From Hippasteria phrygiana (taxonomy: Eukaryota > Echinodermata > Asteroidea > Valvatida > Goniasteridae): 64,000 bases of DNA. Below, one piece after another: positions 1 to 15,243 of the stretch (within the stretch, counting starts at the first letter, position 1; every line of letters starts with the position of its first letter). Location of the stretch: the NCBI GenBank assembly GCA_037893225.1, contig JAZGUH010001200.1, forward strand, positions 62,001 to 126,000, read 5' to 3'. The position numbers were made by a program, and so were the translations under genes. Below the pieces are notes generated by a model. That model worked only from the letters and a program-made list of their open reading frames with translations. It was not told the origin of the DNA and made no database searches.

Positions 1-3000
1 TATGTACACAGATGTTGGCCGGAAAGAAAATAAACATTGCGAGGTTTGAATTTTCTCCACAAGTGTTAACTCTAAGAAGCCGCCGATAATTGCAACATGT
101 AGCGCCAGATCTAAGCTATCCATACATGTCAAAATTACTGAATTTGGTTGATATTTCATGCAATTATGAATGAGTAAAGCAAGTCCATACCCCAGGGAAT
201 TTGACATGCATGGAGCAATAAATAGACGGTAACATGTACACAGATGTTGGCCGGAAAGAAAATAAACATTGCGAGGTTTGAATATTCTCCACAAGTTTTA
301 ACTCTAGGAAGCCGCCGATGATTGCAACATGTAGCGCCAGATCTAAGCTATCCATACATGTCAAAATTACTGTATTTGGTTGATATTTCATGCAATTATG
401 AATGAGTAGAGCAAGTCCATACCCCAGGGAATTTGACAGGCATGGAGCAATAAATAGAAGGTAATATGCACACAGATGTTGGCCGGAAAGAAAATCAATA
501 TTGCGAGGTTTGAATTTTCTCCACAAGTTTTAACTCTAGGAAGCCGCCGATGATTGCAAGATGTAGCGCCAGATCTAAGCTATCCATACATGTCAAAATT
601 ACTGCATTTGGTTGATATTTCATGCAATTATGAATGAATAAAGCAAGTCCATACCCCAGGGAATTTGACATGCATGGAGCAATAAATAGACGGTAACATG
701 TACACAGATGTTGGCCGGAAAGAAAATGAACATTGCGAGGTTTGAATTTTCTCCACAAGTTTTAACTCTAAGAAGCCGCCGATAATTGCAACATGTAGCG
801 CCAGATCTAAGCTATCCATACATGTCAAAATGTCTGAATTTGGTTGATATTTCATGCAATTATGAATGAGTAAAGCAAGTCCATACCCCAGGGAATTAGA
901 CAGGCATGGAGCAATAAATAAAAGGTAATCTGTACACAGATGGTGGCCGGGAAGAAAATAAACATTGCGAGGTTTGAATTTTCTCCACAAGTGTTAACTC
1001 TAAGAAGCCGCCGATAATTGCAACATGTAGCGCCAGATCTAAGCTATCCATACATGTCAAAATTACTGAATTTGGTTGATATTTCATGCAATTATGAATG
1101 AGTAAAGCAAGTCCATACCCCAGGGAATTTGACAGGCATGGAGCAATAAATAAGAGGTAATCTGCACACAGATGGTGGCCGGGAAGAAAATAAACATTGC
1201 GAGGTTTGAATTTTCTCCACAAGTTTTAACTCTAGGAAGCCGCCGATGATTGCAACATGTAGCGCCAGATCTAAGCTATCCATACATGTCAACATTACTG
1301 TATTTGGTTGATATTTCATGCAATTATGAATGAGTAGAGCAAGTCCATACCCCAGGGAATTTGACAGGCATGGAGCAATAAATAGAAGGTAATATGCACA
1401 CAGATGTTGGCCGGAAAGAAAATAAACATTGCGAGGTTTGAATTTTCTCCACAAGTTTTAACTCTAGGAAGCCGCCGATGATTGCAACATGTAGCGCCAG
1501 ATCTAAGCTATCCATACATGTCAAAATTACTGCATTTGGTTGATATTTCATGCAAATATGAATGAATAAAGCAAGTCCATACCCCAGGGAATTTGACAGG
1601 CATGGAGCAATAAATAGACGGTAATATGTACACAGATGTTGGCCGGAAAGAAAATAAACATTGCGAGGTTTGAATTTTCTCCACAAGTGTTAACTCTAAG
1701 AAGCCGCCGATAATTGCAACATGTAGCGCCAGATCTAAGCTATCCATACATGTCAAAATTACTGAATTTGGTTGATATTTCATGCAATTATGAATGAGTA
1801 AAGCAAGTCCATACCCCAGGGAATTTGACAGGCATGGAGCAATAAATAGAAGGTAATATGCACACAGATGTTGGCCGGAAAGAAAATAAACATTGCGAGG
1901 TTTGAATTTTCTCCACAAGTTTTAACTCTAAGAAGCCGCCGATAATTGCAACATGTAGCGCCAGATCTAAGCTATCCATACATGTCAAAATTTCTGAATT
2001 TGGTTGATATTTCATGCAATTATGAATGAGTAGAGCAAGTCCATACCCCAGGGAATTTGACAGGCATGGAGCAATAAATAGAAGGTAATATGCACACAGA
2101 TGTTGGCCGGAAAGAAAATAAACATTGCGAGGTTTGAATTTTCTCCACAAGTTTTAACTCTAGGAAGCCGCCGATGATTGCAACATGTAGCGCCAGATCT
2201 AAGCTATCCATACATGTCAAAATTACTGCATTTGGTTGATATTTCATGCAATTATGAATGAATAAAGCAAGTCTATACCCCAGGGAATTTGACATGCATG
2301 GAGAAATAAATAGACGGTAATATGTACACAGATGTTGGCCGGAAAGAAAATAAACATTGCGAGGTTTGAATTTTCTCCACAAGTGTTAACTCTAAGAAGC
2401 CGCCGATAATTGCAACATGTAGCGCCAGATCTAAGCTATCCATACATGTCAAAATTACTGAATTTGGTTGATATTTCATGCAATTATGAATGAGTAAAGC
2501 AAGTCCATACCCCAGGGAATTTGACATGCATGGAGCAATAAATATACGGTAACATGTACACAGATGTTGGCCGGAAAGAAAATAAACATTGCGAGGTTTG
2601 AATATTCTCCACAAGTTTTAACTCTAGGAAGCCGCCGATGATTGCAACATGTAGCGCCAGATCTAAGCTATCCATACATGTCAAAATTACTGTATTTGGT
2701 TGATATTTCATGCAATTATGAATGAGTAGAGCAAGTCCATACCCCAGGGAATTTGACAGGCATGGAGCAATAAATAGAAGGTAATATGCACACAGATGTT
2801 GGCCGGAAAGAAAATCAATATTGCGAGGTTTGAATTTTCTCCACAAGTTTTAACTCTAGGAAGCCGCCGATGATTGCAAGATGTAGCGCCAGATCTAAGC
2901 TATCCATACATGTCAAAATTACTGCATTTGGTTGATATTTCATGCAATTATGAATGAATAAAGCAAGTCCATACCCCAGGGAATTTGACATGCATGGAGC

Positions 3001-3179
3001 AATAAATAGACGGTAACATGTACACAGATGTTGGCCGGAAAGAAAATATACATTGCGAGGTTTGAATTTTCTCCACAAGTTTTAACGCTAGGAAGCCGCC
3101 GATGATTGCAACATGTAGCGCCAGATCTAAGCTATCCATACATGTCAAAATTACTGTATTTGGTTGATATTTCATGCAA

Positions 3180-6100
3180 TTATGAATGAGTAGAGCAAGT
3201 CCATACCCCAGGGAATTTGACAGGCATGGAGCAATAAATAGAAGGTAATATGCACACAGATGTTGGCCGGAAAGAAAATAAACATTGCGAGGTTTGAATT
3301 TTCTCCACAAGTTTTAACTCTAGGAAGCCGCCGATGATTGCAACATGTAGCGCCAGATCTAAGCTATCCATACATGTCAAAATTACTGCATTTGGTTGAT
3401 ATTTCATGCAATTATGAATGAATAAAGCAAGTCCATACCCCAGGGAATTTGACATGCATGGAGCAATAAATAGACGGTAATATGTACACAGATGTTGGCC
3501 GGAAAGAAAATAAACATTGCGAGGTTTGAATTTTCTCCACAAGTGTTAACTCTAAGAAGCCGCCGATAATTGCAACATGTAGCGCCAGATCTAAGCTATC
3601 CATACATGTCAAAATTACTGAATTTGGTTGATATTTCATGCAATTATGAATGAGTAAAGCAAGTCCATACCCCAGGGAATTTGACATGCATGGAGCAATA
3701 AATAGACGGTAACATGTACACAGATGTTGGCCGGAAAGAAAATAAACATTGCGAGGTTTGAATTTTCTCCACAATTTTTAACTCTAGGAAGCCGCCGGTG
3801 ATTGCAACATGTAGCGCCAGATCTAAGCTATCCATACATGTCAAAATTACTGTATTTGGTTGATATTTCATGCAATTATGAATGAGTAGAGCAAGTCCAT
3901 ACCCCAGGGAATTTGACAGGCATGGAGCAATAAATAGAAGGTAATATGCACACAGATGTTGGCCGGAAAGAAAATAAACATTGCGAGGTTTGAATTTTCT
4001 CAACAAGTTTTAACTCTAGGAAGCCGCCGATGATTGCAACATGTAGCGCCAGATCTAAGCTATCCATACATGTCAAAATTACTGTATTTGGTTGATATTT
4101 CATGCAATTATGAATGAGTAGAGCAAGTCCATACCCCAGGGAATTTGACAGGCATGGAGCAATAAATAGAAGGTAATATGCACACAGATGTTGGCCGGAA
4201 AGAAAATCAATATTGCGAGGTTTGAATTTTCTCCACAAGTTTTAACTCTAGGAAGCCGCCGATGATTGCAACATGTAGCGCCAGATCTAAGCTATCCATA
4301 CATGTCAAAATTACTGCATTTGGTTGATATTTCATGCAATTATGAATGAATAAAGCAAGTCCATACCCCAGGGAATTTGACATGCATGGAGCAATAAATA
4401 GACGGTAACATGTACACAGATGTTGGCCGGAAAGAAAATGAACATTGCGAGGTTTGAATTTTCTCCACAAGTTTTAACTCTAAGAAGCCGCCGATAATTG
4501 CAACATGTAGCGCCAGATCTAAGCTATCCATACATGTCAAAATTACTGCATTTGGTTGATATTTCATGCAATTATGAATGAGTAGAGCAAGTCCATACCC
4601 CAGGGAATTTGACAGGCATGGAGCAATAAATAGAAGGTAATATGCACACAGATGTTGGCCGGAAAGAAAATAAACATTGCGAGGTTTGAATTTTCTCCAC
4701 AAGTTTTAACTCTAGGAAGCCGCCGATGATTGCAACATGTAGCGCCAGATCTAAGCTATCCATACATGTCAAAATTACTGCATTTGGTTGATATTTCATG
4801 CAATTATGAATGAATAAAGCAAGTCCATACCCCAGGGAATTTGACATGCATGGAGCAATAAATAGACGGTAATATGTACACAGATGTTGGCCGGAAAGAA
4901 AATAAACATTGCGAGGTTTGAATTTTCTCCACAAGTGTTAACTCTAAGAAGCCGCCGATAATTGCAACATGTAGCGCCAGATCTAAGCTATCCATACATG
5001 TCAAAATTACTGAATTTGGTTGATATTTCATGCAATTATGAATGAGTAAAGCAAGTCCATACCCCAGGGAATTTGACATGCATGGAGCAATAAATAGACG
5101 GTAACATGTACACAGATGTTGGCCGGAAAGAAAATAAACATTGCGAGGTTTGAATTTTCTCCACAATTTTTAACTCTAGGAAGCCGCCGGTGATTGCAAC
5201 ATGTAGCGCCAGATCTAAGCTATCCATACATGTCAAAATTACTGTATTTGGTTGATATTTCATGCAATTATGAATGAGTAGAGCAAGTCCATACCCCAGG
5301 GAATTTGACAGGCATGGAGCAATAAATAGAAGGTAATATGCACACAGATGTTGACCGGAAAGAAAATAAACATTGCGAGGTTTGAATTTTCTCAACAAGT
5401 TTTAACTCTAGGAAGCCGCCGATGATTGCAACATGTAGCGCCAGATCTAAGCTATCCATACATGTCAAAATTACTGCATTTGGTTGATATTTCATGCAAT
5501 TATGAATGAATAAAGCAAGTCTATACCCCAGGGAATTTGACATGCATGGAGAAATAAATAGACGGTAATATGTACACAGATGTTGGCCGGAAAGAAAATA
5601 AACATTGCGAGGTTTGAATTTTCTCCACAAGTGTTAACTCTAAGAAGCCGCCGATAATTGCAACATGTAGCGCCAGATCTAAGCTATCCATACATGTCAA
5701 AATTACTGAATTTGGTTGATATTTCATGCAATTATGAATGAGTAAAGCAAGTCCATACCCCAGGGAATTTGACATGCATGGAGCAATAAATAGACGGTAA
5801 CATGTACACAGATGTTGGCCGGAAAGAAAATAAACATTGCGAGGTTTGAATATTCTCCACAAGTTTTAACTCTAGGAAGCCGCCGATGATTGCAACATGT
5901 AGCGCCAGATCTAAGCTATCCATACATGTCAAAATTACTGTATTTGGTTGATATTTCATGCAATTATGAATGAGTAGAGCAAGTCCATACCCCATTGAAT
6001 TTGACAGGCATGGAGCAATAAATAGAAGGTAATATGCACACAGATGTTGGCCGGAAAGAAAATAAACATTGCGAGGTTTGAATTTTCTCCACAAGTTTTA

Positions 6101-9100
6101 ACTCTAGGAAGCCGCCGATGATTGCAACATGTAGCGCCAGATCTAAGCTATCCATACATGTCAAAATTACTGCATTTGGTTGATATTTCATGCAATTATG
6201 AATGAATAAAGCAAGTCCATACCCCAGGGAATTTGACATGCATGGAGCAATAAATAGACGGTAACATGTACACAGATGTTGGCCGGAAAGAAAATGAACA
6301 TTGCGAGGTTTGAATTTTCTCCACAAGTTTTAACTCTAAGAAGCCGCCGATAATTGCAACATGTAGCGCCAGATCTAAGCTATCCATACATGTCAAAATT
6401 ACTGAATTTGGTTGATATTTCATGCAATTATGAATGAATAAAGCAAGTCCATACCCCAGGGAATTTGACATGCATGGAGCAATAAATAGAAGGTAATATG
6501 CACACAGATGTTGGCCGGAAAGAAAATAAACATTGCGAGGTTTGAATTTTCTCCACAAGTGTTAACTCTAAGAAGCCGCCGATAATTGCAACATGTAGCG
6601 CCAGATCTAAGCTATCCATACATGTCAAAATTACTGAATTTGGTTGATATTTCATGCAATTATGAATGAGTAAAGCAAGTCCATACCCCAGGGAATTTGA
6701 CATGCATGGAGCAATAAATAGACGGTAACATGTGCACAGATGTTGGCCGGAAAGAAAATATACATTGCGAGGTTTGAATTTTCTCCACAAGTTTTAACGC
6801 TAGGAAGCCGCCGATGATTGCAACATGTAGCGCCAGATCTAAGCTATCCATACATGTCAAAATTACTGTATTTGGTTGATATTTCATGCAATTATGAATG
6901 AGTAGAGCAAGTCCATACCCCAGGGAATTTGACAGGCATGGAGCAATAAATAGAAGGTAATATGCACACAGATGTTGGCCGGAAAGAAAATAAACATTGC
7001 GAGGTTTGAATTTTCTCCACAAGTTTTAACTCTAAGAAGCCGCCGATAATTGCAACATGTAGCGCCAGATCTAAGCTATCCATACATGTCAAAATTACTG
7101 AATTTGGTTGATATTTCATGCAATTATGAATGAGTAAAGCAAGTCCATACCCCAGGGAATTTGACATGCATGGAGCAATAAATAGACGGTAACATGTACA
7201 CAGATGTTGGCCGGAAAGAAAATATACATTGCGAGGTTTGAATTTTCTCCACAAGTTTTAACGCTAGGAAGCCGCCGATGATTGCAACATGTAGCGCCAG
7301 ATCTAAGCTATCCATACATGTCAAAATTACTGTATTTGGTTGATATTTCATGCAATTATGAATGAGTAGAGCAAGTCCATACCCCAGGGAATTTGACAGG
7401 CATGGAGCAATAAATAGAAGGTAATATGCACACAGATGTTGGCCGGAAAGAAAATAAACATTGCGAGGTTTGAATTTTCTCCACAAGTTTTAACTCTAGG
7501 AAGCCGCCGATGATTGCAACATGTAGCGCCAGATCTAAGCTATCCATACATGTCAAAATTACTGCATTTGGTTGATATTTCATGCAATTATGAATGAATA
7601 AAGCAAGTCCATACCCCAGGGAATTTGACATGCATGGAGCAATAAATAGACGGTAATATGTACACAGATGTTGGCCGGAAAGAAAATAAACATTGCGAGG
7701 TTTGAATTTTCTCCACAAGTGTTAACTCTAAGAAGCCGCCGATAATTGCAACATGTAGCGCCAGATCTAAGCTATCCATACATGTCAAAATTACTGAATT
7801 TGGTTGATATTTCATGCAATTATGAATGAGTAAAGCAAGTCCATACCCCAGGGAATTTGACATGCATGGAGCAATAAATAGACGGTAACATGTACACAGA
7901 TGTTGGCCGGAAAGAAAATAAACATTGCGAGGTTTGAATTTTCTCCACAATTTTTAACTCTAGGAAGCCGCCGGTGATTGCAACATGTAGCGCCAGATCT
8001 AAGCTATCCATACATGTCAAAATTACTGTATTTGGTTGATATTTCATGCAATTATGAATGAGTAGAGCAAGTCCATACCCCAGGGAATTTGACAGGCATG
8101 GAGCAATAAATAGAAGGTAATATGCACACAGATGTTGGCCGGAAAGAAAATAAACATTGCGAGGTTTGAATTTTCTCAACAAGTTTTAACTCTAGGAAGC
8201 CGCCGATGATTGCAACATGTAGCGCCAGATCTAAGCTATCCATACATGTCAAAATTACTGCATTTGGTTGATATTTCATGCAATTATGAATGAATAAAGC
8301 AAGTCTATACCCCAGGGAATTTGACATGCATGGAGAAATAAATAGACGGTAATATGTACACAGATGTTGGCCGGAAAGAAAATAAACATTGCGAGGTTTG
8401 AATTTTCTCCACAAGTGTTAACTCTAAGAAGCCGCCGATAATTGCAACATGTAGCGCCAGATCTAAGCTATCCATACATGTCAAAATTACTGAATTTGGT
8501 TGATATTTCATGCAATTATGAATGAGTAAAGCAAGTCCATACCCCAGGGAATTTGACATGCATGGAGCAATAAATAGACGGTAACATGTACACAGATGTT
8601 GGCCGGAAAGAAAATAAACATTGCGAGGTTTGAATATTCTCCACAAGTTTTAACTCTAGGAAGCCGCCGATGATTGCAACATGTAGCGCCAGATCTAAGC
8701 TATCCATACATGTCAAAATTACTGTATTTGGTTGATATTTCATGCAATTATGAATGAGTAGAGCAAGTCCATACCCCATTGAATTTGACAGGCATGGAGC
8801 AATAAATAGAAGGTAATATGCACACAGATGTTGGCCGGAAAGAAAATAAACATTGCGAGGTTTGAATTTTCTCCACAAGTTTTAACTCTAGGAAGCCGCC
8901 GATGATTGCAACATGTAGCGCCAGATCTAAGCTATCCATACATGTCAAAATTACTGCATTTGGTTGATATTTCATGCAATTATGAATGAATAAAGCAAGT
9001 CCATACCCCAGGGAATTTGACATGCATGGAGCAATAAATAGACGGTAATATGTACACAGATGTTGGCCGGAAAGAAAATAAACATTGCGAGGTTTGAATT

Positions 9101-12100
9101 TTCTCCACAAGTGTTAACTCTAAGAAGCCGCCGATAATTGCAACATGTAGCGCCAGATCTAAGCTATCCATACATGTCAAAATTACTGAATTTGGTTGAT
9201 ATTTCATGCAATTATGAATGAGTAAAGCAAGTCCATACCCCAGGGAATTTGACATGCATGGAGCAATAAATAGACGGTAACATGTACACAGATGTTGGCC
9301 GGGAAGAAAATATACATTGCGAGGTTTGAATTTTCTCCACAAGTGTTAACTCTAAGAAGCCGCCGATAATTGCAACATGTAGCGCCAGATCTAAGCTATC
9401 CATACATGTCAAAATTACTGAATTTGGTTGATATTTCATGCAATTATGAATGAGTAAAGCAAGTCCATACCCCAGGGAATTTGACATGCATGGAGCAATA
9501 CATAGACGGTAACATGTACACAGATGTTGGCCGGAAAGAAAATAAACATTGCGAGGTTTGAATTTTCTCCACAAGTTTTAACTCTAGGAAGCCGCCGATG
9601 ATTGCAACATGTAGCGCCAGATCTAAGCTACCCATACATGTCAAAATTACTGTATTTGGTTGATATTTCATGCAATTATGAATGAGTAGAGCAAGTCCAT
9701 ACCCCAGGGAATTTGACAGGCATGGAGCAATAAATAGAAGGTAATATGCACACAGATGTTGGCCGGAAAGAAAATAAACATTGCGAGGTTTGAATTTTCT
9801 CCACAAGTTTTAACTCTAGGAAGCCGCCGATGATTGCAACATGTAGCGCCAGATCTAAGCTATCCATACATGTCAAAATTACTGCATTTGGTTGATATTT
9901 CATGCAATTATGAATGAATAAAGCAAGTCCATACCCCAGGGAATTTGACATGCATGGAGCAATAAATAGACGGTAATATGTACACAGATGTTGGCCGGAA
10001 AGAAAATAAACATTGCGAGGTTTGAATTTTCTCCACAAGTGTTAACTCTAAGAAGCCGCCGATAATTGCAACATGTAGCGCCAGATCTAAGCTATCCATA
10101 CATGTCAAAATTACTGAATTTGGTTGATATTTCGTGCAATTATGAATGAGTAAAGCAAGTCCATACCCCAGGGAATTTGACATGCATGGAGCAATAAATA
10201 GACGGTAATATGTACACAGATGTTGGCCGGAAAGAAAATAAACATTGCGAGGTTTGAATTTTCTCCACAAGTGTTAACTCTAAGAAGCCGCCGATAATTG
10301 CAACATGTAGCGCCAGATCTAAGCTATCCATACATGTCAAAATTACTGAATTTGGTTGATATTTCATGCAATTATGAATGAGTAAAGCAAGTCCATACCC
10401 CAGGGAATTTGACATGCATGGAGCAATAAATAGACGGTAACATGTACACAGATGTTGGCCGGAAAGAAAATAAACATTGCGAGGTTTGAATTTTCTCCAC
10501 AATTTTTAACTCTAGGAAGCCGCCGGTGATTGCAACATGTAGCGCCAGATCTAAGCTATCCATACATGTCAAAATTACTGTATTTGGTTGATATTTCATG
10601 CAATTATGAATGAGTAGAGCAAGTCCATACCCCAGGGAATTTGACAGGCATGGAGCAATAAATAGAAGGTAATATGCACACAGATGTTGGCCGGAAAGAA
10701 AATAAACATTGCGAGGTTTGAATTTTCTCAACAAGTTTTAACTCTAGGAAGCCGCCGATGATTGCAACATGTAGCGCCAGATCTAAGCTATCCATACATG
10801 TCAAAATTACTGCATTTGGTTGATATTTCATGCAATTATGAATGAATAAAGCAAGTCTATACCCCAGGGAATTTGACATGCATGGAGAAATAAATAGACG
10901 GTAATATGTACACAGATGTTGGCCGGAAAGAAAATAAACATTGCGAGGTTTGAATTTTCTCCACAAGTGTTAACTCTAAGAAGCCGCCGATAATTGCAAC
11001 ATGTAGCGCCAGATCTAAGCTATCCATACATGTCAAAATTACTGAATTTGGTTGATATTTCATGCAATTATGAATGAGTAAAGCAAGTCCATACCCCAGG
11101 GAATTTGACATGCATGGAGCAATAAATAGACGGTAACATGTACACAGATGTTGGCCGGAAAGAAAATAAACATTGCGAGGTTTGAATATTCTCCACAAGT
11201 TTTAACTCTAGGAAGCCGCCGATGATTGCAACATGTAGCGCCAGATCTAAGCTATCCATACATGTCAAAATTACTGTATTTGGTTGATATTTCATGCAAT
11301 TATGAATGAGTAGAGCAAGTCCATACCCCATTGAATTTGACAGGCATGGAGCAATAAATAGAAGGTAGTATGCACACAGATGTTGGCCGGAAAGAAAATA
11401 AACATTGCGAGGTTTGAATTTTCTCCACAAGTTTTAACTCTAGGAAGCCGCCGATGATTGCAACATGTAGCGCCAGATCTAAGCTATCCATACATGTCAA
11501 AATTACTGCATTTGGTTGATATTTCATGCAATTATGAATGAATAAAGCAAGTCCATACCCCAGGGAATTTGACATGCATGGAGCAATAAATAGACGGTAA
11601 CATGTACACAGATGTTGGCCGGAAAGAAAATGAACATTGCGAGGTTTGAATTTTCTCCACAAGTTTTAACTCTAAGAAGCCGCCGATAATTGCAACATGT
11701 AGCGCCAGATCTAAGCTATCCATACATGTCAAAATTACTGAATTTGGTTGATATTTCATGCAATTATGAATGAGTAAAGCAAGTCCATACCCCAGGGAAT
11801 TTGACATGCATGGAGCAATAAATAGAAGGTAATATGCACACAGATGTTGGCCGGAAAGAAAATAAACATTGCGAGGTTTGAATTTTCTCCACAAGTGTTA
11901 ACTCTAAGAAGCCGCCGATAATTGCAACATGTAGCGCCAGATCTAAGCTATCCATACATGTCAAAATTACTGAATTTGGTTGATATTTCATGCAATTATG
12001 AATGAGTAAAGCAAGTCCATACCCCAGGGAATTTGACATGCATGGAGCAATAAATAGACGGTAACATGTACACAGATGTTGGCCGGAAAGAAAATAAACA

Positions 12101-14910
12101 TTGCGAGGTTTGAATTTTCTCCACAAGTTTTAACTCTAGGAAGCCGCCGATGATTGCAACATGTAGCGCCAGATCTAAGCTATCCATACATGTCAAAATT
12201 ACTGTATTTGGTTGATATTTCATGCAATTATGAATGAGTAGAGCAAGTCCATACCCCAGGGAATTTGACAGGCATGGAGCAATAAATAGAAGGTAATATG
12301 CACACAGATGTTGGCCGGAAAGAAAATAAACATTGCGAGGTTTGAATTTTCTCCACAAGTTTTAACTCTAGGAAGCCGCCGATGATTGCAACATGTAGCG
12401 CCAGATCTAAGCTATCCATACATGTCAAAATTACTGCATTTGGTTGATATTTCATGCAATTATGAATGAATAAAGCAAGTCCATACCCCAGGGAATTTGA
12501 CATGCATGGAGCAATAAATAGACGGTAATATGTACACAGATGTTGGCCGGAAAGAAAATAAACATTGCGAGGTTTGAATTTTCTCCACAAGTGTTAACTC
12601 TAAGAAGCCGCCGATAATTGCAACATGTAGCGCCAGATCTAAGCTATCCATACATGTCAAAATTACTGAATTTGGTTGATATTTCGTGCAATTATGAATG
12701 AGTAAAGCAAGTCCATACCCCAGGGAATTTGACATGCATGGAGCAATAAATAGACGGTAACATGTACACAGATGTTGGCCGGAAAGAAAATAAACATTGC
12801 GAGGTTTGAATTTTCTCCACAAGTTTTAACTCTAAGAAGCCGCCGATAATTGCAACATGTAGCGCCAGATCTAAGCTATCCATACATGTCAAAATTACTG
12901 AATTTGGTTGATATTTCATGCAATTATGAATGAGTAAAGCAAGTCCATACCCCAGGGAATTTGACATGCATGGAGCAATAAATAGAAGGTAATATGCACA
13001 CAGATGTTGGCCGGAAAGAAAATAAACATTGCGAGGTTTGAATTTTCTCCACAAGTTTTAACTCTAGGAAGCCGCCGATGATTGCAACATGTAGCGCCAG
13101 ATCTAAGCTATCCATACATGTCAAAATTACTGCATTTGGTTGATATTTCATGCAATTATGAATGAATAAAGCAAGTCTATACCCCAGGGAATTTGACATG
13201 CATGGAGAAATAAATAGACGGTAATATGTACACAGATGTTGGCCGGAAAGAAAATGAACTTTGCGAGGTTTGAATTTTCTCCACAAGTTTTAACTCTAAG
13301 AAGCCGCCGATAATTGCAACATGTAGCGCCAGATCTAAGCTATCCATACATGTCAAAATTACTGAATTTGGTTGATATTTCGTGCAATTATGAATGAGTA
13401 AAGCAAGTCCATACCCCAGGGAATTTGACATGCATGGAGCAATAAATAGACGGTAATATGTACACAGATGTTGGCCGGAAAGAAAATAAACATTGCGAGG
13501 TTTGAATTTTCTCCACAAGTGTTAACTCTAAGAAGCCGCCGATAATTGCAACATGTAGCGCCAGATCTAAGCTATCCATACATGTCAAAATTACTGAATT
13601 TGGTTGATATTTCATGCAATTATGAATGAGTAAAGCAAGTCCATACCCCAGGGAATTTGACATGCATGGAGCAATAAATAGACGGTAACATGTACACAGA
13701 TGTTGGCCGGAAAGAAAATAAACATTGCGAGGTTTGAATTTTCTCCACAATTTTTAACTCTAGGAAGCCGCCGGTGATTGCAACATGTAGCGCCAGATCT
13801 AAGCTATCCATACATGTCAAAATTACTGTATTTGGTTGATATTTCATGCAATTATGAATGAGTAGAGCAAGTCCATACCCCAGGGAATTTGACAGGCATG
13901 GAGCAATAAATAGAAGGTAATATGCACACAGATGTTGGCCGGAAAGAAAATAAACATTGCGAGGTTTGAATTTTCTCAACAAGTTTTAACTCTAGGAAGC
14001 CGCCGATGATTGCAACATGTAGCGCCAGATCTAAGCTATCCATACATGTCAAAATTACTGCATTTGGTTGATATTTCATGCAATTATGAATGAATAAAGC
14101 AAGTCTATACCCCAGGGAATTTGACATGCATGGAGAAATAAATAGACGGTAATATGTACACAGATGTTGGCCGGAAAGAAAATAAACATTGCGAGGTTTG
14201 AATTTTCTCCACAAGTGTTAACTCTAAGAAGCCGCCGATAATTGCAACATGTAGCGCCAGATCTAAGCTATCCATACATGTCAAAATTACTGAATTTGGT
14301 TGATATTTCATGCAATTATGAATGAGTAAAGCAAGTCCATACCCCAGGGAATTTGACATGCATGGAGCAATAAATAGACGGTAACATGTACACAGATGTT
14401 GGCCGGAAAGAAAATAAACATTGCGAGGTTTGAATATTCTCCACAAGTTTTAACTCTAGGAAGCCGCCGATGATTGCAACATGTAGCGCCAGATCTAAGC
14501 TATCCATACATGTCAAAATTACTGTATTTGGTTGATATTTCATGCAATTATGAATGAGTAGAGCAAGTCCATACCCCATTGAATTTGACAGGCATGGAGC
14601 AATAAATAGAAGGTAGTATGCACACAGATGTTGGCCGGAAAGAAAATAAACATTGCGAGGTTTGAATTTTCTCCACAAGTTTTAACTCTAGGAAGCCGCC
14701 GATGATTGCAACATGTAGCGCCAGATCTAAGCTATCCATACATGTCAAAATTACTGCATTTGGTTGATATTTCATGCAATTATGAATGAATAAAGCAAGT
14801 CCATACCCCAGGGAATTTGACATGCATGGAGCAATAAATAGACGGTAACATGTACACAGATGTTGGCCGGAAAGAAAATGAACATTGCGAGGTTTGAATT
14901 TTCTCCACAA
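3180..14910. repeat. Higher-order repeat domain, left part of array
   Basis: Runs of monomers with the same private variants recur at multiples of 232 bp. Units at 3180-3875 recur at 4572-5267 (offset 1392, six monomers). A distinctive unit starting near 5521 recurs near 8305, 10857 and 14105 (offsets 2784, 2552 and 3248: 12, 11 and 14 monomers). The neighbour carrying CCCCATTGAA recurs in step at about 5995, 8779, 11331 and 14579. Uneven unit numbers suggest unequal exchange in register rather than one fixed higher-order unit. Boundaries are approximate. Confidence 0.8.
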
Positions 14911-15243
14911 GTTTTAACTCTAAGAAGCCGCCGATAATTGCAACATGTAGCGCCAGATCTAAGCTATCCATACATGTCAAAATTACTGAATTTGGATGAT
15001 ATTTCATGCAATTATGAATGAGTAAAGCAAGTCCATACCCCAGGGAATTTGACATGCATGGAGCAATAAATAGAAGGTAATATGCACACAGATGTTGGCC
15101 GGAAAGAAAATAAACATTGCGAGGTTTGAATTTTCTCCACAAGTGTTAACTCTAAGAAGCCGCCGATAATTGCAACATGTAGCGCCAGATCTAAGCTATC
15201 CATACATGTCAAAATTACTGAATTTGGTTGATATTTCATGCAA